Below are positions 35,401-40,031 of a stretch of 42,500 nt of DNA, one piece after another (the first letter of the stretch is position 1; each line of letters starts with the position of its first letter). This DNA comes from Symbiodinium natans. Lineage: Eukaryota > Sar > Dinophyceae > Suessiales > Symbiodiniaceae. The notes below the pieces were generated by a model. It searched no databases. It was not told the origin of the DNA and saw nothing but the letters and a program-made list of their open reading frames with translations. The stretch covers positions 1 through 42,500 of the forward strand of contig CAJNDS010000891.1 in assembly GCA_905221605.1 (NCBI GenBank), written 5' to 3'. The translations under genes were made by a program, and so were the position numbers.

Positions 35401-38400
35401 GTTAGGGTTTAGGGCTTAGGTACCTTTGTGGGGGGTAGGGGGGGCACGCTGTCGGGTGTGAGGAATTAGGCTCTTGGCTCCTGCGACGTTCAGGAGCTTG
35501 GAGTAGGGTTTAGGGTTTAGGGTTTAGGGTTTAGGGTTTAGGGTTCCAAGCAAGGTCTTTCTTAGGCGTTCAGGGATGTAGGGCTAAGCAACGACGACCT
35601 GGCCGGTAAACCCTAAACCCTAAACCCTAAACCCTAAACCCGAAACCCATGCGCAAAACCCTAAACACCCTACATCTTAAACCCTCAACCCTAAACCCTC
35701 AACCCCTATGCAGCCCAGCCTAGGCTACTGGTCGCAACTCGCCTACTTGTTCCCAACCCGAAAGAACCCTCTGCTTTTCCCCTGGGATGAGTAGGGGGAA
35801 AGAGGGGTAGCAAAGGGCCTAAACCCTAAACCCTAAACCCTAAACCCTAAACCCTAAACCCTAAACCCTAAACCCTAAACCCTAAACCCTAAACCCTAAA
35901 CCCTTGGCGGCCTGCAGCCAATGATTGTAGCCGTGTCCGGAGCTCCTGTTGAAGTAGAGGGGAGGAAGCAAAGATGAACTGCTGGGGATTGGGACCCTAA
36001 GCCCTAAAGCCCTAAAGCCCTAAAGCCCTAAGCCCTAAGCCCTAAGCCCTAAGCCCTAAGCCCTAAGCCCTAGGCCCTAGGCCCTAAGCCTTAAGCCCGA
36101 AGCTCTAAGCCCTAAGCCCTAGGCCCTAGGCCCTAAGCCCTAAGCCCTAAACCCTAAGCCCTAAAACCCAACAATTCCGAAGGCTGGTGGCCCGCCTGCT
36201 AAGCGAAGGCATGCAGGAGGCTCCTAAACCCAACCCTAAAACCCAAACCCAAAACCCGAAACCCCAAACCTAAAGCAAAACCCCAAACCGCAAATCCCAA
36301 ACCCTAAACCCTAAACCCCTAAACCCCTAAACCCCTAAACCCCTAAGCTCCTAAACTCCTAAACTCCGAAACCCTGAACCGCCAGACTGACAAGGTCTAT
36401 AAAGGTCAAACACTGGACGCCAGCGCCCCTAACAGTCCTTAATCGGGATTATAGTACACCCTACTATTAAGGACCTAAACCCTAAACCCTAAACCCTAGG
36501 ACTGTTAGTATAAAGGGGAACAACCCAAGCCCTAATCCCTAATCCCTAATCCCTAATCCCTAATCCCTAAACCCTAAACCCTAAACCCTAAACCCTACAC
36601 CCTAAGTGGGGTTCTCGAGGGTCAGCCGGCCTGCTGCGCTCGCTGCCGGAGCTCGTGGATGCGAGACTTTGTGGACCTTCGATGTTCAAACCCTACAAAC
36701 CCAAAACCACAAAAACAAAAAAAAAACAAATACCCTAAAACCCTAAAGGTAATAATAATAATAATCATCATCATCACCATAATAAGCACGAAAATGTTGC
36801 CCCCCCCCCCCCCCCCCCCCCAAATAAAAAAGGTAGGTACACGGAGGCCCCAGGTGCGGCCTTCGCCGTTGTAGAGGCCTTCTTGGGTTCTGTTCACTTT
36901 GATGCACTCAGAAGGGTAGCTAAAAATTGAGTTTTTTGCTGACATATTAAGAAGCCCAAGAAACCCAAAAAAAGGCTAAGGATCTGAAGTTACAGCAAAG
37001 CACTACAAAGTTAAATTTAGGGCTTCGGGTTCGGGGTTTGGGGTTTGGGGTTTTAGAGTTCAGGGTTTGGGGGTTTAGGGTCTGGGGTTTCTGGTTTAGG
37101 GTTTAGGGTCTGGGGTTTAGGGTTTAGGGTTTGGGGTTTAGGGTTTAGGGTTTAGGGTTTAGGGTTTAGGGTTTAGGGTGGTAGAGCTGATGGTCGCCGG
37201 AACAGCTCCAGTGGCTCCTGGATGGTACTGACACAGTAGAACAACATGGCAAAATCGTGATATGAAGTAGGGTTTATGTTTCTTGTGCCCCTAAAAGGAC
37301 ACCCGGTATATACACTCACCAATATTTAAACGGGAACCTTATACACACTCACCAATAACAGTACAATAGTGATTCCCGGTTATCAGAACTCGCTGTCCGT
37401 TGGAGACGCATGCTCCCAAAAGAGCCAAGCAATAAATTGAAATGGCCAGTGATTTAGCAGTCTGCATATGAACTATGAAATATACATTTTAAGAATGGGG
37501 TGTTTACAAGAATAGGGGACCCAAGTAGTCCCCAAATCGTAGGGTTCCCTTGTAATAAGGACCCCAAGAAGGTGCCCCAAAACTACGGAAAACCCCCATA
37601 TGGATGTAATTTGAGGAGCAGGCTTGGTCTAGGGTTTAGGGTCGTAGGGTTTTAGGGTTTCTAGAGGGCATGTGCCCATGCAGGGGACCCCTGAAGTCGC
37701 ATTGCGTCTGGACAATGATTGGGAAGCATAGGTTCTCGTTCCCCAGTCACGTGGTGGATGTTCCTGGCCCTGCTTTTGCGTGGCTTACAGCAGACGTGCT
37801 AGGAAGAGCCTGCTATACTCCCTGTAGAACCTCAATAAAAACAATTGTTTTAATATCCTGTTTTTGTATAAACAAAACCTGTAGAACCTTAATAAAAATC
37901 ATAGTTTTCATATCCGCTTGGGTTTCACATAAACAAAAATATAAAAAAGAAATCATTCCCAAAGGGGATATAGCATGGGGTCGAATTGTACAGGGGTGCT
38001 CAGCGCAGCATTCCTCTACAGCACATGCACTAGCCCTTTGCTCTGGCTGGTTGTTCATCGGTGCCGCCTGACACTCTTGCATAGCTTAGTTGTCCAGTAC
38101 CTAGGGTTTAGGGTTTAGGGTTTAGGGTTTAGGGTTTAGGGTTTAGGGTTTAGGGTTTAGGGTTTAGGGTTTAGGGGCTAGGGGTTAGGGGTTTTAAAGG
38201 TTAACCTTTGGGGAGGATAAGGGGAATATATTACCCCAAAAAGGTTAAAGGTGACCTACTCTACTACTAAGATAGTCAGTTGCGTGGCGACATTTTCTGG
38301 TGGTCTGGAACAAGGGAACAAGGGTGCAGGGTCTAGGCTGTGTAGGGTTTGCAGAATAGGGTCCAGAGGGATATAGATGATATAGGGTTTTTAGCTAGAT

Positions 38401-39980
38401 CTCAGACTAACCTAGGAATAAGGGTACCATTTCTTGATGTACAGTAAAACCACTGTATAAGAAACCACTGTTTAAGAAACTGAGCCCCTAGACCCGGGAA
38501 TATTGGTCGATTTGCGGTTGCCTTCTAGCTAAGAAACTTAGGGTACCCTAGTGTTTTGGGGTCAGTTTCTAAAAAAAATCCTGCCCGCAACACCCCCCGG
38601 GTCTGACAGCCCCGCGCCTGCGGCCCGACCCAACCCCAAAAACGCGCGGGAGTCACATTCTAGAGGTTTTCAGCCCTGAAAAGCTCTAAAACGTGACTCC
38701 CCCGCGCCTGCGGCCCGACCCTACCCCAAAAACGCGCGGGAGTCACATTCTAGAGGTTTTCAGCCCTGAAAAGCTCTAAAACGTGACTCCCCCGCGCCTG
38801 CGGCCTGACCCTACCCCAAAAACGCGCGGGAGTCACATTCTAGAGGTTTTCAGCCCTGAAAAGCTCTAAAACGTGACTCCCCCGCGCCTGCTGGCCTGAC
38901 CCTACCCCAAAAACGCGCGGGAGTCACATTCTAGAGGTTTTCAGCCCTGAAAAGCTCTAAAACGTGACTCCCCCGCGCCTGCGGCCTGACCCTACCCCAA
39001 AAACGCGCGGGAGTCACATTCTAGAGGTTTTCAGCCCTGAAAAGCTCTAAAACGTGACTCCCCCGCGCCTGTGGCCTGACCCTACCCCAAAAACGCGCGG
39101 GAGTCACATTCTAGAGGTTTTCAGCCCTGAAAAGCTCTAAAACGTGACTCCCCCGCGCCCTACCCCAAAAACGCGCGGGAGTCACATTCTAGAGGTTTTC
39201 AGCCCTGAAAAGCTTTAAAACGTGACTCCCCCGCGCCTGCGGCCTGACCCTACCCCAAAAACGCGCGGGAGTCACATTCTAGAGGTTTTCAGCCCTGAAA
39301 AGCTCTAAAACGTGACTCCCCCGCGCCTGCGGCCCGACCCTACCCCAAAAACGCGCGGGAGTCACATTCTAGAGGTTTTCAGCTCTGAAACGCTCTAAAA
39401 CGTGACTCCCCCGCGCCTGCGGCCTGACCCTACCCCAAAAACGCGCGGGAGTCACGTTCTAGAGGTTTTCAGCCCTGAAACGCTCTAAAACGTGACTCCC
39501 CCGCGCCTGCGGCCTGACCCTACTACCCCAAACGCGGCGGGAGTCACATTCGGGAACCCTTCCCACCACCACCATTCCTGGAACATGGGTTTGGTCTAGT
39601 GGTATAGCGTACTCCCTTAAGCCTACCCTAGGCTCAAACCCCCCCGGGTACATGGGTAATGGAAACTAAGAAACTTAGGGTACCCCTATCGCCGGAAACC
39701 GTTTTCTTATACAGCGTTTTTACTGTACTAAGGTTCTAAGGTTCTTGCGGGATCGTATATGGGCTGCTCCGGGTCCTAGATATGGCCCATAGGGTCTACG
39801 GGTTTCTAGGGTAGATTTGGGGCTTATGGCTTCGAGGCTTGGCGGGGTTTTAGATGAGAGTTGGGGGTTTAGGGCATAGTAGGATTCAGGTCTTGTAGGG
39901 ATTGTGGTTTGCACTAGGGTTTGTAGGACCCAGGGCTTGTAGGCTGTAGGGTTCAGAGTTTAGAGCATAGTCAGGGATCC

Positions 39981-40031
<51 letters not shown>

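Larger units (their letters stand above)
38442..39725. mobile_element. Pogo-like non-autonomous DNA transposon, 1284 bp
   Basis: Terminal inverted repeats CAGTAAAACCACTGTATAAG (left) and its counterpart CAGTAAAAACGCTGTATAAG (right, read on the minus strand), flanked on both sides by TA (38440-38441 and 39726-39727), the target of Tc1/mariner and pogo transposases. The CAGTAAAACC.CT.TATAA end is, from memory, shared with pogo/Emigrant-type elements. There is no transposase; the interior is a tandem array of 90-bp hairpin units. A 20-bp direct repeat CTAAGAAACTTAGGGTACCC lies at 38529-38548 and 39666-39685. It sits in intron 1. Confidence 0.8.

Noticed and set aside
37670-38082. 133-codon + strand and 89-codon minus strand open frames
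   Set aside because: They overlap each other in an intron, contain a tandem AT-rich duplication and show no recognisable motif.
38611-39545. CRISPR array
   Set aside because: Units are contiguous 90-bp tandem copies without variable spacers, inside a TA-flanked element of a eukaryotic genome.
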